From an uncultured Pelagibacteraceae bacterium (lineage in GTDB: Bacteria > Pseudomonadota > Alphaproteobacteria > Pelagibacterales > Pelagibacteraceae), in NCBI GenBank assembly GCA_902544345.1, contig CACCBT010000005.1:1-37184 (forward strand): a stretch of 37,184 nt of DNA. Direction: 5' to 3'. A program made the position numbers and the translations under genes. Below, one piece after another: positions 8,209 to 16,726 of the stretch; position 1 is the first letter of the stretch, and every line of letters starts with the position of its first letter. The notes beneath the pieces were generated by a model. It saw only the letters and a program-made list of their open reading frames with translations, did no database searches and was not told the DNA's origin.

Positions 8209-9252
8209 TTACTTTTTTAAAACCGTCAAGTGGCCCATTTTTCTTTTTTCTTTAATTGTTTTTTTTCCATAATCAAAGAAGTATTCTTCTGTTTCAAAAG
8301 ATCGCTTTCTGTAGTCCTGTATTTCGCTGCCTAATATATTCTTCATCTCAGCATTTGCTATTTTCTTAACATCTTCTTTCTTCAATCCACAAACAGCTCT
8401 GATGTGATTTTCAAATTGACTAATATTAAATGCATTTATAGTTAAATGACCAGAGTTATGAACTCGGGGTGCGATTTCATTAACCAACAAGCTATCCTCT
8501 TGATCTATAAAATATTCTACACACATTGTTCCAATGTAATCTAATGCATTTGCAATTAACTCAGCACTATCTTGAGCTTTTTTGAAAATACTGGGTTTTA
8601 TATCAGCTGGAATTTTAGAGTATTTCAAAATTTGGTCTTTGTGAGTATTTTCTATTGGTTCATAAATATAAATTTCTTTGTTTTTAAATCTTGTAACAAT
8701 TACAGAAATTTCTTTTTTTAAATTTACTCTTTTTTCTAATATGTAATCTGCTGTGAAACACCAATCTTTTTTTACATCATCTAGGGTATTTAAAACATAC
8801 TGGCCATGGCCGTCATAACCTAACGTGTTTGTCTTTAAAATCCCTGGTAATAAATTTTTGTTTTGTTGAATATCTTTGGCAGTCTTTATAAATGTCCACT
8901 TTGTAGTTTTAATACCAAGATTATTTACAAACGTTTTTTCTAATTGTCTGTTTTGAATAATCTTATTAATTTCAGGTTTGGGTAAAACTTTTTTTTCTTT
9001 ATTTATCTCTGTTAAAATACTTATTGGAATATTTTCAAATTCATAAGTTATGATATCTACTCCATTTATGAATTCTCTAATCTTATTTTTGTCATCATAT
9101 TTTGAATAAATAAATTTATCTGAATAGTTTTGCGCTGGACCAGTTTCATCATCTGATATTACTATAGTCTTTATATTAAGTTTTTTTGCAGCCTGACAAA
9201 GTAAAGAACCAAGTTGACCTGAACCAATGACTCCTAGGACGCTTATTGACAT
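8209..9252 (-). CDS. purK: 5-(carboxyamino)imidazole ribonucleotide synthase
   Basis: GSGQLGSLLCQAAKKL, ATP-grasp motifs, NEIAPRVHNSGHLTINAFNISQFENHIRAVCGL; adjacent to purE. Confidence 0.96.
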   Translation of the reverse strand: MSISVLGVIGSGQLGSLLCQAAKKLNIKTIVISDDETGPAQNYSDKFIYSKYDDKNKIREFINGVDIITYEFENIPISILTEINKEKKVLPKPEINKIIQNRQLEKTFVNNLGIKTTKWTFIKTAKDIQQNKNLLPGILKTNTLGYDGHGQYVLNTLDDVKKDWCFTADYILEKRVNLKKEISVIVTRFKNKEIYIYEPIENTHKDQILKYSKIPADIKPSIFKKAQDSAELIANALDYIGTMCVEYFIDQEDSLLVNEIAPRVHNSGHLTINAFNISQFENHIRAVCGLKKEDVKKIANAEMKNILGSEIQDYRKRSFETEEYFFDYGKKTIKEKRKMGHLTVLKK

Positions 9253-9253
9253 T

Positions 9254-9742
9254 TTATTTAGGCTTTTTTTTAATAGATTTAGTTTGTAAACGTTTCCATT
9301 TTTCTAAATTTGATTTGATTTTTTCATCAAAATTTCCAATGATTGAAGCTGCAAGTAAACCAGCATTCATTGATCCGTTTATAGCCATTGTAGCTACGGG
9401 GCAACCTCGTGGCATTTGCACTATTGATAATAAGCTATCTAAACCCTTTAGTTTTTTTGACTCAATTGGAACTCCTATAACTGGTAAGGTAGATAAAGAT
9501 GCCACCATGCCAGGCAAATGAGCTGAGCCTCCTGCTCCAGCAATAATTACACCAAAACCATTTTTTGAAGCTGACTCAGCAAATTCAAACATTCTTTTAG
9601 GTGTTCTGTGCGCACTAACAATTGATAATTGAAATTTAATCTTAAGAATCTTTAAAATTTTCTCACATTCTTTCATTATGGAATAATCGGATTTGGACCC
9701 CATAATGATTGCTACTTTGTTATTCAGTTTATTACGCTTCAC
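9254..9742 (-). CDS. purE: 5-(carboxyamino)imidazole ribonucleotide mutase
   Basis: [44 protein letters not shown]. Confidence 0.97.
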   Translation of the reverse strand: MKRNKLNNKVAIIMGSKSDYSIMKECEKILKILKIKFQLSIVSAHRTPKRMFEFAESASKNGFGVIIAGAGGSAHLPGMVASLSTLPVIGVPIESKKLKGLDSLLSIVQMPRGCPVATMAINGSMNAGLLAASIIGNFDEKIKSNLEKWKRLQTKSIKKKPK

Positions 9743-9766
9743 AGATTAATTTAACAATTATTAATA

Positions 9767-9796
9767 TAAAAACAATGGCCTAATTGAATTAGGCCA
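9767..9796 (-). terminator. Rho-independent terminator (minus strand)
   Basis: TGGCCTAATT(9776-9785)-G-AATTAGGCCA(9787-9796), a 10-bp perfect inverted repeat (terminal loop must open a few central pairs). On the minus strand it is followed by TTGTTTTTATATT. Confidence 0.8.
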
Positions 9797-9818
9797 CTGG
9801 TTTATTTAGGAGGAAAGA

Positions 9819-9941
9819 TTATGCTCGAACTCTAAAATTGAGAAATTTTGGACTATTTTGAAGTTCGAATAGAGAGATTTTTTTGAATTTCTTATTAATG
9901 TTAGTTTTTAATTTGTTTTTTTTTATTGATTTAATTTTCAT
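9819..9941 (-). CDS. Putative small basic hypothetical protein (about 40 aa from the internal Met; ORF track gives 87 aa from 10082)
   Basis: MKIKSIKKNKLKTNINKKFKKISLFELQNSPKFLNFRVRA; SD-like AAAAGGA upstream of ATG at 9941 on the minus strand; ends just before a good terminator. Confidence 0.35.
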   Translation of the reverse strand: MKIKSIKKNKLKTNINKKFKKISLFELQNSPKFLNFRVRA

Positions 9942-10053
9942 AGTTCCTTTTAATTTATCCTTAACACTACGAGTATTGCTGATTTTGCAAACTTGAGTTG
10001 AATTTAATTTATAGGGAAAATTTAGGCATATATTAGGCGTTTCTTGGCCAAAT

Positions 10054-10446
10054 TTAAATTTTTTTAAAAAAATCTTTAGCAAGTTTTTTTATCGACCCAC
10101 TTCGATCTACAACTGCTAGTTCCACTTCTGCACTAACAAGAGTTTCTGCATCTCTTTTCACCTCTTGGAGCAAGTTTAGTCTTACGTTAGTTTTTTTTAA
10201 AATGGTTGTTTCAACGCTTAAATTATCCTCAAAAAAAGCAGATTTTAGATATTTTATGTTGCATGTCCTAACGACAAACATAATATCATACTCGTTCATA
10301 AGTTGAGTTAAAGTTAGGCCGAATTTTTCGTAGATAAGCTCCGTTCTTGCTCTCTCGATATACTGAAGATATCTAGAATAAAATACCCGACCAAAGTCAA
10401 CGTCCTCAACAAAAACTTTTAATTTATAAATGTGGCTTTTGGACAT
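10054..10446 (-). CDS. ybgC: Tol-Pal-associated acyl-CoA thioesterase (4HBT family)
   Basis: VFVEDVDFGRVFYSRYLQYIERARTELI is the YbgC hot-dog thioesterase signature. Likely start MSKSHIYKL at 10446. Confidence 0.9.
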   Translation of the reverse strand: MSKSHIYKLKVFVEDVDFGRVFYSRYLQYIERARTELIYEKFGLTLTQLMNEYDIMFVVRTCNIKYLKSAFFEDNLSVETTILKKTNVRLNLLQEVKRDAETLVSAEVELAVVDRSGSIKKLAKDFFKKI

Positions 10447-10554
10447 AATTTCAATCATAAGGCTAAAGTTTATCTTATTCAATAAAGTTTCAATTTCTTT
10501 TTTTGGTCCAAATTATGCCAAGCAAAGCACAGACTCTAAGCGTAAATTTTAATT

Positions 10555-10758
10555 ATGAAAATATTATCTACTTTAATTTTGTTGTTAATGTTAACTAATT
10601 GTGCTGGAGGTAACATAGCCAAAGTAAAATTTGGTAAAAGATGTACTGCGGCTGACGAGAATGGTTTAAAAGAAAGCTCGTATGTTTGGGTTATCTCAGA
10701 AGAAGCGATTAAATCATTTGATAAAAGAATAAATAAATCTAACTGTTCAGATATTTAA
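10555..10758 (+). CDS. Small putative lipoprotein (67 aa)
   Basis: MKILSTLILLLMLTNCAGGN: signal peptide with lipobox-like LTNC. Confidence 0.7.
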   Translation: MKILSTLILLLMLTNCAGGNIAKVKFGKRCTAADENGLKESSYVWVISEEAIKSFDKRINKSNCSDI

Positions 10759-10786
10759 TTTCCTTTTAAATTTAATTGTCTGTGCT

Positions 10787-10814
10787 AATAAGGGGTATGC
10801 GAATACCCCTTATT
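10787..10814. other. 12-bp perfect hairpin with GCGA (GNRA) tetraloop overlapping the MBL hydrolase start region
   Basis: AATAAGGGGTAT(10787-10798)-GCGA-ATACCCCTTATT(10803-10814). Confidence 0.85.
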
Positions 10815-11876
10815 CTGTGTACATTATTTTCATTAAGTATTAATTTAAATGCTATGGAAAAACCTTATCATCATATTTATAAAGACGGAAAATTATATGC
10901 TTTTAGAAACCTTGAAGGGGGTCCAAAAAGAGACCCTAATTTTAAATGGGATTGGAAAGTTTTTAGGGAGGAAAAAAAGAAACTTAAGATTGATTATCCA
11001 CCTGAACATGTAATAGATAAACAGTTAGTTTTAAAAAATCTTGAAAAGTATAAATCTGACTCGTATGTAATGTGGCTCGATCACGCGAGCTTTATAATTA
11101 AACTCGGGGATACTACAATTATTACTGATCCAGTTTTCGAAAAAAATTATGGACCTATGATATTTGGTCCAAAGAAATACATAGAGTCCCCTTTAACTCT
11201 AAAAGAACTTCCTAAGATAGATTTATTTTTGTTGACACACAATCATTATGATCACATGAGTATTCGCACTATAAAAAACTTTCCTTATAAGAATACTAAA
11301 GTTCTTGTACCTCTTAAACTTGGGAAATATTTCACGAAAAATGGATATAAAAAAAGTACTGTCAAAGAAATGGATTGGTTTGATAAAATTAAAATTAATG
11401 ATGAAATCACAGTTACAATGCTTCCAAGTCAACATTGGTCCAAACGGTGGATCTGGGGAGATGGAAATACGAATAGATCACTTTGGGGGAGTTTTTTAAT
11501 TGAATACAAAGGTAAAAAAATCTTTTTTGCTTGTGATACTGGACCAGCCCCATTTTACAAGGAATTAGGAAAAAAATTTGGCCCTATTGATTTGGGTTTT
11601 GGAAATTTGGGTGCTTACAATTTCTATCCAATTATTCCGGTCAAAGATAAATCTACAGCTCACGCAAATCCTGAAGAGCTTTTATCTTTAATGAAAGACT
11701 TAAAAGTAAAAAGGGTTATAGGAATGCATTGGGGAACAGCAATATTAAGTTTGGAACCGATCTGGGAACCTCCTGTAAGGTTTAAAGAAAATGCTGAAAA
11801 GTTTGGCTACAAAAAAGAGGAGGCAATTATATTTAAAATTGGTGAGATTAAAAAGTTAAATGATCTTATCAACTAG
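10797..11876 (+). CDS. MBL-fold metallo-hydrolase, NAPE-PLD/RomA-like, exported
   Basis: MRIPLILCTLFSLSINLNA signal peptide; WLDHASFIIKLGDTTIITDPVF, LTHNHYDHM, ACDTGPAP, GMHWGT. The ORF track starts at a TTG (10776); the first ATG in frame is 10797. Confidence 0.9.
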   Translation: MRIPLILCTLFSLSINLNAMEKPYHHIYKDGKLYAFRNLEGGPKRDPNFKWDWKVFREEKKKLKIDYPPEHVIDKQLVLKNLEKYKSDSYVMWLDHASFIIKLGDTTIITDPVFEKNYGPMIFGPKKYIESPLTLKELPKIDLFLLTHNHYDHMSIRTIKNFPYKNTKVLVPLKLGKYFTKNGYKKSTVKEMDWFDKIKINDEITVTMLPSQHWSKRWIWGDGNTNRSLWGSFLIEYKGKKIFFACDTGPAPFYKELGKKFGPIDLGFGNLGAYNFYPIIPVKDKSTAHANPEELLSLMKDLKVKRVIGMHWGTAILSLEPIWEPPVRFKENAEKFGYKKEEAIIFKIGEIKKLNDLIN

Positions 11877-13080
11877 CTTTTCTTTTATTTCTTTCTCTGT
11901 CTAGTAAAGCCGTCAGAGAGTCCACCATAAAATCTGAAGCATCAAAGATCTGATCTCTCTTAAATTCTTTAGATATATTTTTTTCTGGGTCAGTTTTATC
12001 CTCAATAACTATCCCTTGAGTAGGAGAATCGTCTTTCAAATAAATACAAATGAGCCATTCATTTTCAGGTGTGTCATCCCATTTAATATATATTGAACTC
12101 TCTTCTATTCTTTTATCAATACACCTCATAATTGGAAGATGTTTACTCAAATACCTTTTTGAGATCATGAAACAAAGTGAATGGGAGGCTCTATAGAAAG
12201 ATTCAAGTGCATACTCTACCTTCTCTCTCTCTTCGTTATAAACTCTCTCTTTCTCTAATAATATTTCTTTAGTATCACTGTCTTTTACTTCAACACCAAA
12301 TTGAGTTAGTCGTTCTCTGATTGCTTCTTCAACTTTTTGTTGTCTTAAAGCTTTGTATTTCTCTTTAATTTTATCTATACGCAGTTTGACTTCTTCGTAA
12401 GACTCCCTTTGTTGGCTTAGAACATATTTTGAAAGAGCTTGAACTTCTTTTTCTTCTCTACGTACAAAACTCTCAATTTTCTTTTCAAGTTTAATTTGTT
12501 CTAAAAATTTTCTTTGCTTTTCAGCTCGCTCTCTTCTGAGTTCAGCTTGATCCTCTCTTAAAAATCTTTTTAGATCAATTGATAATTGACGGCTTAATTC
12601 TTTTTCTTCTTTAAGCTCTAATGCTTTAACTTTAAGTGCTATTTCCTCTTGTTGCATAAACCGTTTTCTTGCCTCTATTTTTTCTCTTTCCATTTCTTTT
12701 ATTTTATTCTCTTTTTGTTTTGCCCTTTCTTCTTGAATAACTTTTTTAATATTTGAAACTCGATTAGAAATACCTTGAAAAAAATTCTGCAAAGATTGAT
12801 CAAGGTTTAAATTGAATCTAAGCATTGATTTTACTTTGTCACTTAAACTTAAAAGGCTTGATATAACTGCTCTTGTTTTTTGTTTCTTTTCTCTTTTCGA
12901 TCTATTGAATTTAGTTTTATTTTTTTTAAATTTTGTTTTTCTTCTTTTGCTTTTGATTGATTTTTTTGTTTTTGATTTTCTTTTTGTAATTTTTTTGGGT
13001 CTTTTATTGCTTTTTTTAGGTTTTGTTCTCTTTGATTTTATCGAGTAAATTTTCTTAAGTTTCTTTTTTTTTCTTTTCAT
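11869..13080 (-). CDS. Uncharacterised protein: lysine/arginine-rich N-terminal tail, long coiled coil, C-terminal unrecognised domain
   Basis: MKRKKKKLKKIYSIKSKRTKPKKSNKRPKKITKRKSKTKKSIKSKRRKTKFKK... then charged heptad-like region, then IKWDDTPENEWLICIYLKDDSPTQGIVIEDKTD. Confidence 0.8.
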   Translation of the reverse strand: MKRKKKKLKKIYSIKSKRTKPKKSNKRPKKITKRKSKTKKSIKSKRRKTKFKKNKTKFNRSKREKKQKTRAVISSLLSLSDKVKSMLRFNLNLDQSLQNFFQGISNRVSNIKKVIQEERAKQKENKIKEMEREKIEARKRFMQQEEIALKVKALELKEEKELSRQLSIDLKRFLREDQAELRRERAEKQRKFLEQIKLEKKIESFVRREEKEVQALSKYVLSQQRESYEEVKLRIDKIKEKYKALRQQKVEEAIRERLTQFGVEVKDSDTKEILLEKERVYNEEREKVEYALESFYRASHSLCFMISKRYLSKHLPIMRCIDKRIEESSIYIKWDDTPENEWLICIYLKDDSPTQGIVIEDKTDPEKNISKEFKRDQIFDASDFMVDSLTALLDRERNKRKAS

Positions 13081-13103
13081 ACTGTTACTTATTTAATAAC
13101 AGT
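13081..13103 (-). other. Inverted repeat filling the cfa-to-11869..13080 CDS gap
   Basis: ACTGTTA(13081-13087) ... TAACAGT(13097-13103); abuts the start codon at 13078-13080. Confidence 0.55.
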
Positions 13104-13105
13104 TT

Positions 13106-14311
13106 TCAGGAATAAAGGTAGTTTCTTGTTCTTTTGGCGTTATTAAAGTTTTTCACAATTTGTAATTGAAAAACAACTAGGTCCCTATATTTGAAAGCCG
13201 CTTCACAAGATGCCATATAGTATTCATAGCATTTTACAAATTTTTCATCGAATAGATCTTTTACTTTATTTTTATTAGCCAAGAAACGTTTTAACCAACT
13301 TTCGAGGGTTTTATCGTAGTGCCTTATTAAAGTCTCTATATCGTTCACAATTAATCCGGTTTTTTCTATTGGATTGATAATTTGACTCAATGAAGGACAA
13401 ACACCTCCTGGAAAAATATATTTTTGAATGAAAAGATTAGCCGGTGAGGGTTTGTCTACTACGCCAATCGTATGAAGTAAGAATATTCCATCATCTTTCA
13501 ACACTTCATTCATTTTTTTAAAAAAAATATTATAGAATTTACGTCCAAAATGTTCAAAAGCTCCAACTGAAACGCACCTGTCAAATGAACCTGTAACATT
13601 TCTATAATCCATAATCTCAAACTTAACTTGATTATCTAAATTTAGTTCTTTTGCTTTTTTTTTGCAATAATCTAATTGATTATCACTTAAAGTAATTCCT
13701 AGTACTTCACATCCCTTTTGTTTAGCCATTTCAAAAGCGAGACCGCCCCAACCACATCCAACATCTAAAACTCTCATGCCAGGTTTAATATCTAATTTTT
13801 TAATTATATGATCTACCTTATTTTGTTGAGCCTCTTCTAATGTTTTAGTATCATCAAACCACATAGCCATAGAATATTGACGTAAATTTTTATCTAAAAA
13901 TAAATTGTAGAGCTTTTCTCCTTTATAGCCACCTACATCGTAGTGATGCTCAACATTTTTTTTTGATTTTCCTTGAAGATTAAAATTTGTTAAAGTTCTC
14001 CAGATACCATATATTTTTTTTGAAATTAAGCTTGGTATAGTAACTTCAGTTCTTCCAAGATTTTTTACAAAGCCTAAAATAAATTCCCGTAAAGAGCCAT
14101 TCTCGATTATAAGTTCTTCGTTCATGTAAGCTTCCGGAAAGGCAATCTCAGGAAATAATATTAATTTAATCCCAAGACTCTCTTTTAAAATTTTTAAGGT
14201 AATTGGCTTTTCTGATCTTGGGTTGCCACAGATATATTTTTGGCCCTGTGGATCAACCAGTATTATTCCATCTTCTTTATATATTTTAGATAAGACTCTA
14301 GCTAATATCAT
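13106..14311 (-). CDS. cfa: Cyclopropane-fatty-acyl-phospholipid synthase family methyltransferase
   Basis: VEHHYDVGGYKGEKLYNLFLDKNLRQYSMAMW, VLDVGCGWGGLAFEMAKQKGCEVLGITLSDNQ, FIQKYIFPGGVCPSL. Confidence 0.96.
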   Translation of the reverse strand: MILARVLSKIYKEDGIILVDPQGQKYICGNPRSEKPITLKILKESLGIKLILFPEIAFPEAYMNEELIIENGSLREFILGFVKNLGRTEVTIPSLISKKIYGIWRTLTNFNLQGKSKKNVEHHYDVGGYKGEKLYNLFLDKNLRQYSMAMWFDDTKTLEEAQQNKVDHIIKKLDIKPGMRVLDVGCGWGGLAFEMAKQKGCEVLGITLSDNQLDYCKKKAKELNLDNQVKFEIMDYRNVTGSFDRCVSVGAFEHFGRKFYNIFFKKMNEVLKDDGIFLLHTIGVVDKPSPANLFIQKYIFPGGVCPSLSQIINPIEKTGLIVNDIETLIRHYDKTLESWLKRFLANKNKVKDLFDEKFVKCYEYYMASCEAAFKYRDLVVFQLQIVKNFNNAKRTRNYLYS

Positions 14312-14313
14312 GA

Positions 14314-15198
14314 TTAAGCCGCTAAGTTTTTTTCACTAGTAAATTTAAGTTTATTTAATTTTTCAATAAGTTCTTTGCGTTTTTCCTCACTTAATAAAGT
14401 TAGTGGAGGCAACATATTCTTAAAATTCGTATCTTTTATCGAATGAAAACTATGCAAAGCTGATATCAAATTATATTGATCGAAAGTCTCTCTTACAGCA
14501 ATTAGTTGATCATTTTTAGTCTGTAGATTTTTATTTTCAAAATCATCAAACACTTTTCTAGCTATTGAGTGGGTTACATTTGTTACTGCAGAAATGCATC
14601 CAGAACATCCAAGTTTTAATCCCTTAAGCAACTTTGCTTCTGATCCTGGAAACATCAAAAAGTTTGAAATTTTTAAAGATTCAAACAAGTTATAACTAGA
14701 GTCTTTGCAACCAATTATGTTTTCTGGAAATTCTTTAACAAGCTTTTTTACTGCTCCAGCTGAAAACTTATAGCCACTTAATTTTTCAAAATTATATAAA
14801 ATTATTTTTACTTTAGGTGTTGCAATTATTATTTTCTTGTAAAATTCAAAAACTCCCTCATCGGTATTTCCTTTATAATAAGCAGGAGGCATAATTAAAA
14901 AATCTCTAAATTCATACTCCATTGCATATTTTATTAAATCAATATTGTCATTTAGAGAATTACATCCAGTTCCTAAAAAGAATTGTTTTCTCAATTTATG
15001 GCTAGCAATTTTTGAAATAAATTCTTTTTTTTCTTGCAAAGTAAGCAACTGACTTGCCCCAGTTGACCCAAAGAAAAAAACACCCGTACAACCTTTTTTG
15101 ATTAATTGTTCACCATGAAGGATGGTGGCCTCAACGTTTAACGTTAAGTCTTTACTTAAAACACTTAAACTAGCAGCGTATACACCTCGTTTTATCAT
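14314..15198 (-). CDS. Dihydrodipicolinate synthase/N-acetylneuraminate lyase family protein
   Basis: GCTGVFFFGSTGASQLLTLQEKKEFI, PPAYYKGNTDEGVFEFYKKI, ILYNFEKLSG, IIGCKDSSYN. Start taken as MIKRGVYAAS at 15198. Confidence 0.88.
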   Translation of the reverse strand: MIKRGVYAASLSVLSKDLTLNVEATILHGEQLIKKGCTGVFFFGSTGASQLLTLQEKKEFISKIASHKLRKQFFLGTGCNSLNDNIDLIKYAMEYEFRDFLIMPPAYYKGNTDEGVFEFYKKIIIATPKVKIILYNFEKLSGYKFSAGAVKKLVKEFPENIIGCKDSSYNLFESLKISNFLMFPGSEAKLLKGLKLGCSGCISAVTNVTHSIARKVFDDFENKNLQTKNDQLIAVRETFDQYNLISALHSFHSIKDTNFKNMLPPLTLLSEEKRKELIEKLNKLKFTSEKNLAA

Positions 15199-15202
15199 CT
15201 TA

Positions 15203-15232
15203 TTGACCCAATTTATTGCAATAAAATATAAT
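15203..15232 (+). promoter_or_regulatory. Near-consensus sigma70 promoter with an embedded 14-bp palindrome
   Basis: -35 TTGACC (15203-15208), 18-nt spacer, -10 TATAAT (15227-15232); TTTATTGCAATAAA palindrome at 15212-15225. Confidence 0.7.
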
Positions 15233-15245
15233 ATAAGCTTCAAAA

Positions 15246-16208
15246 ATGAAAGTTTTGATTCTCATAAATAAAGTAGGCCTAGGAGACTGTATAATTCACA
15301 TAAATTATATCCATGAAATTTCAAAAAAATATGGAAAACCCGTTTCAATACTAGCTAAAGAAAATACAAGAGCAAAAGATCTTTTTCTGGATGACCCTCA
15401 TATTAGTGAAGTGATAACATTAGATCGTTTAAATGATAATACTGGTTGCCATGATGGTATAAATGGTTTTTTTAAATTAGTAAAAGATATAAAAGAAAAA
15501 AAATTTGATAAAGTATTCATCTTTAATAGTTCAATAAGATATTTTTTGGTTTGTAAAACTGCGGGTATTAAAAAAATAGCTCAATATCCTTTATTTAAAA
15601 AAAAAGGACAACATGTAGTTAATACTGCAAAAATTTTTACTGAAAATGAACTTAATAAAGTTATATCAACCCAACCAAAGCTTTTAATTAGTGAAGAAAA
15701 AATTCTAAAAGCGAAAAAAAATATATCGCAAAATCATAAAAATATTGTATTAGGAGTAAGCGCTTCTGGGCTAACAAAGCGATGGGGAATTAAAAACTTT
15801 ATTGAATTAATCGAAAAAATAAATCAAAAATATCCCTCGAAATTTTATTTAGCTGCTGGAAAAAATGATCAACCATTGGTAGATGTAATATTGAACTCAA
15901 ATATTGGATCGAATTGTATTTCTTTAAATAATTTAAAGATAAATGAGATGTTGCCTATTATAGCTAATTGTAATTTGTATTGCGGAAATGATACTGGGTT
16001 TATGCACATTAGCGCAGCTTTAAATTTAAAGACTGTAGCTTTGTTCATGGATAGCCCGGTTCTTGCTTACGGAAAATACTCAGAAAATATTAATATAATA
16101 ATTCCAGAAGGCGAGACCGAGGAAACAACAACTCACGATACTTTAGGTGCAAATAAGATTTCTTTTGATAAAGTTTATAATAAATGTGTTGAACTTTTAT
16201 CTAACTAA
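15246..16208 (+). CDS. Glycosyltransferase family 9 (heptosyltransferase-like)
   Basis: LINKVGLGDCIIHINYIHEISKKYGKPVSILAKENTRAKDLFLDDPHI, LGVSASGLTKRWGIKNFIELIEKI, CNLYCGNDTGFMHISAALNLKTVALF. Confidence 0.85.
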   Translation: MKVLILINKVGLGDCIIHINYIHEISKKYGKPVSILAKENTRAKDLFLDDPHISEVITLDRLNDNTGCHDGINGFFKLVKDIKEKKFDKVFIFNSSIRYFLVCKTAGIKKIAQYPLFKKKGQHVVNTAKIFTENELNKVISTQPKLLISEEKILKAKKNISQNHKNIVLGVSASGLTKRWGIKNFIELIEKINQKYPSKFYLAAGKNDQPLVDVILNSNIGSNCISLNNLKINEMLPIIANCNLYCGNDTGFMHISAALNLKTVALFMDSPVLAYGKYSENINIIIPEGETEETTTHDTLGANKISFDKVYNKCVELLSN

Positions 16209-16713
16209 AATCAGTTTTAATTATTTTTTCTTTAGCTTCATTTACTAACTGACTCAATCTGGAACTATCCACATTACGGTTCATGTCTGGATGAATTTTT
16301 TTTTGTAATTGATTAGCAGCTTTTAACACTTCTTCCTTACTTGCTCCTCTTTTAAGACCTAATAATTTATAAGCCTCTTCTGAAGTAAGATTTGACGAAC
16401 CTTGAGTTTGACCAAACTGTCCTTGAGAAAACCTTCCAGAATTGTTTTTCATAAACTGAATTAATCTATACAATTGATAAAATTGCAGTGCCGTAAATCC
16501 TTTTATTTTTAGCCCAGAAAGCAAGATCAGCCACATAGGAAGACTAAAGATGAATTTGCCACCGATTGTAAATAGAACAGCTAGAATTAATGATATATAA
16601 ACTGCGATTTTTTTTATATTAGTGGCTATCTTTTTTGAGCTAGCTCTAGCGAACCAATTTAGAAAAAGGTAGATTACGACGAAAATGATAATTCCCAGCA
16701 AAAACAAATTCAT
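16201..16713 (-). CDS. Membrane-anchored C-terminal J-domain protein (Pam18/Tim14-like topology)
   Basis: N-terminal TM segments; C-terminal SSNLTSEEAYKLLGLKRGASKEEVLKAANQLQKKIHPDMN with HPD motif. Confidence 0.88.
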   Translation of the reverse strand: MNLFLLGIIIFVVIYLFLNWFARASSKKIATNIKKIAVYISLILAVLFTIGGKFIFSLPMWLILLSGLKIKGFTALQFYQLYRLIQFMKNNSGRFSQGQFGQTQGSSNLTSEEAYKLLGLKRGASKEEVLKAANQLQKKIHPDMNRNVDSSRLSQLVNEAKEKIIKTDFS

Positions 16714-16718
16714 ATAAT
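16713..16718 (+). promoter_or_regulatory. Candidate -10 box for the prolyl oligopeptidase gene
   Basis: TATAAT 8 nt upstream of ATG 16727 in a 13-bp divergent intergenic gap; -35 is weak. Confidence 0.45.
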
Positions 16719-16726
16719 TTCTAATT

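Noticed and set aside
9246-9521. Plus ORF 9246..9521
   Set aside because: Antisense to purE.
9808-9835. Strong SD-like AGGAGG followed by ATG on the plus strand
   Set aside because: The frame is ATG CTC GAA CTC TAA, only four codons; no other support for a plus-strand gene.
11223-11499. ORFs 11223..11435 (-) and 11305..11499 (+)
   Set aside because: Within the MBL hydrolase gene in other frames; spurious.
12812-13048. Plus-strand 78-aa Phe/Leu-rich ORF
   Set aside because: Exact antisense of the lysine-rich tail of the minus-strand 403-aa protein; its hydrophobicity is an artefact of reading Lys codons backwards.
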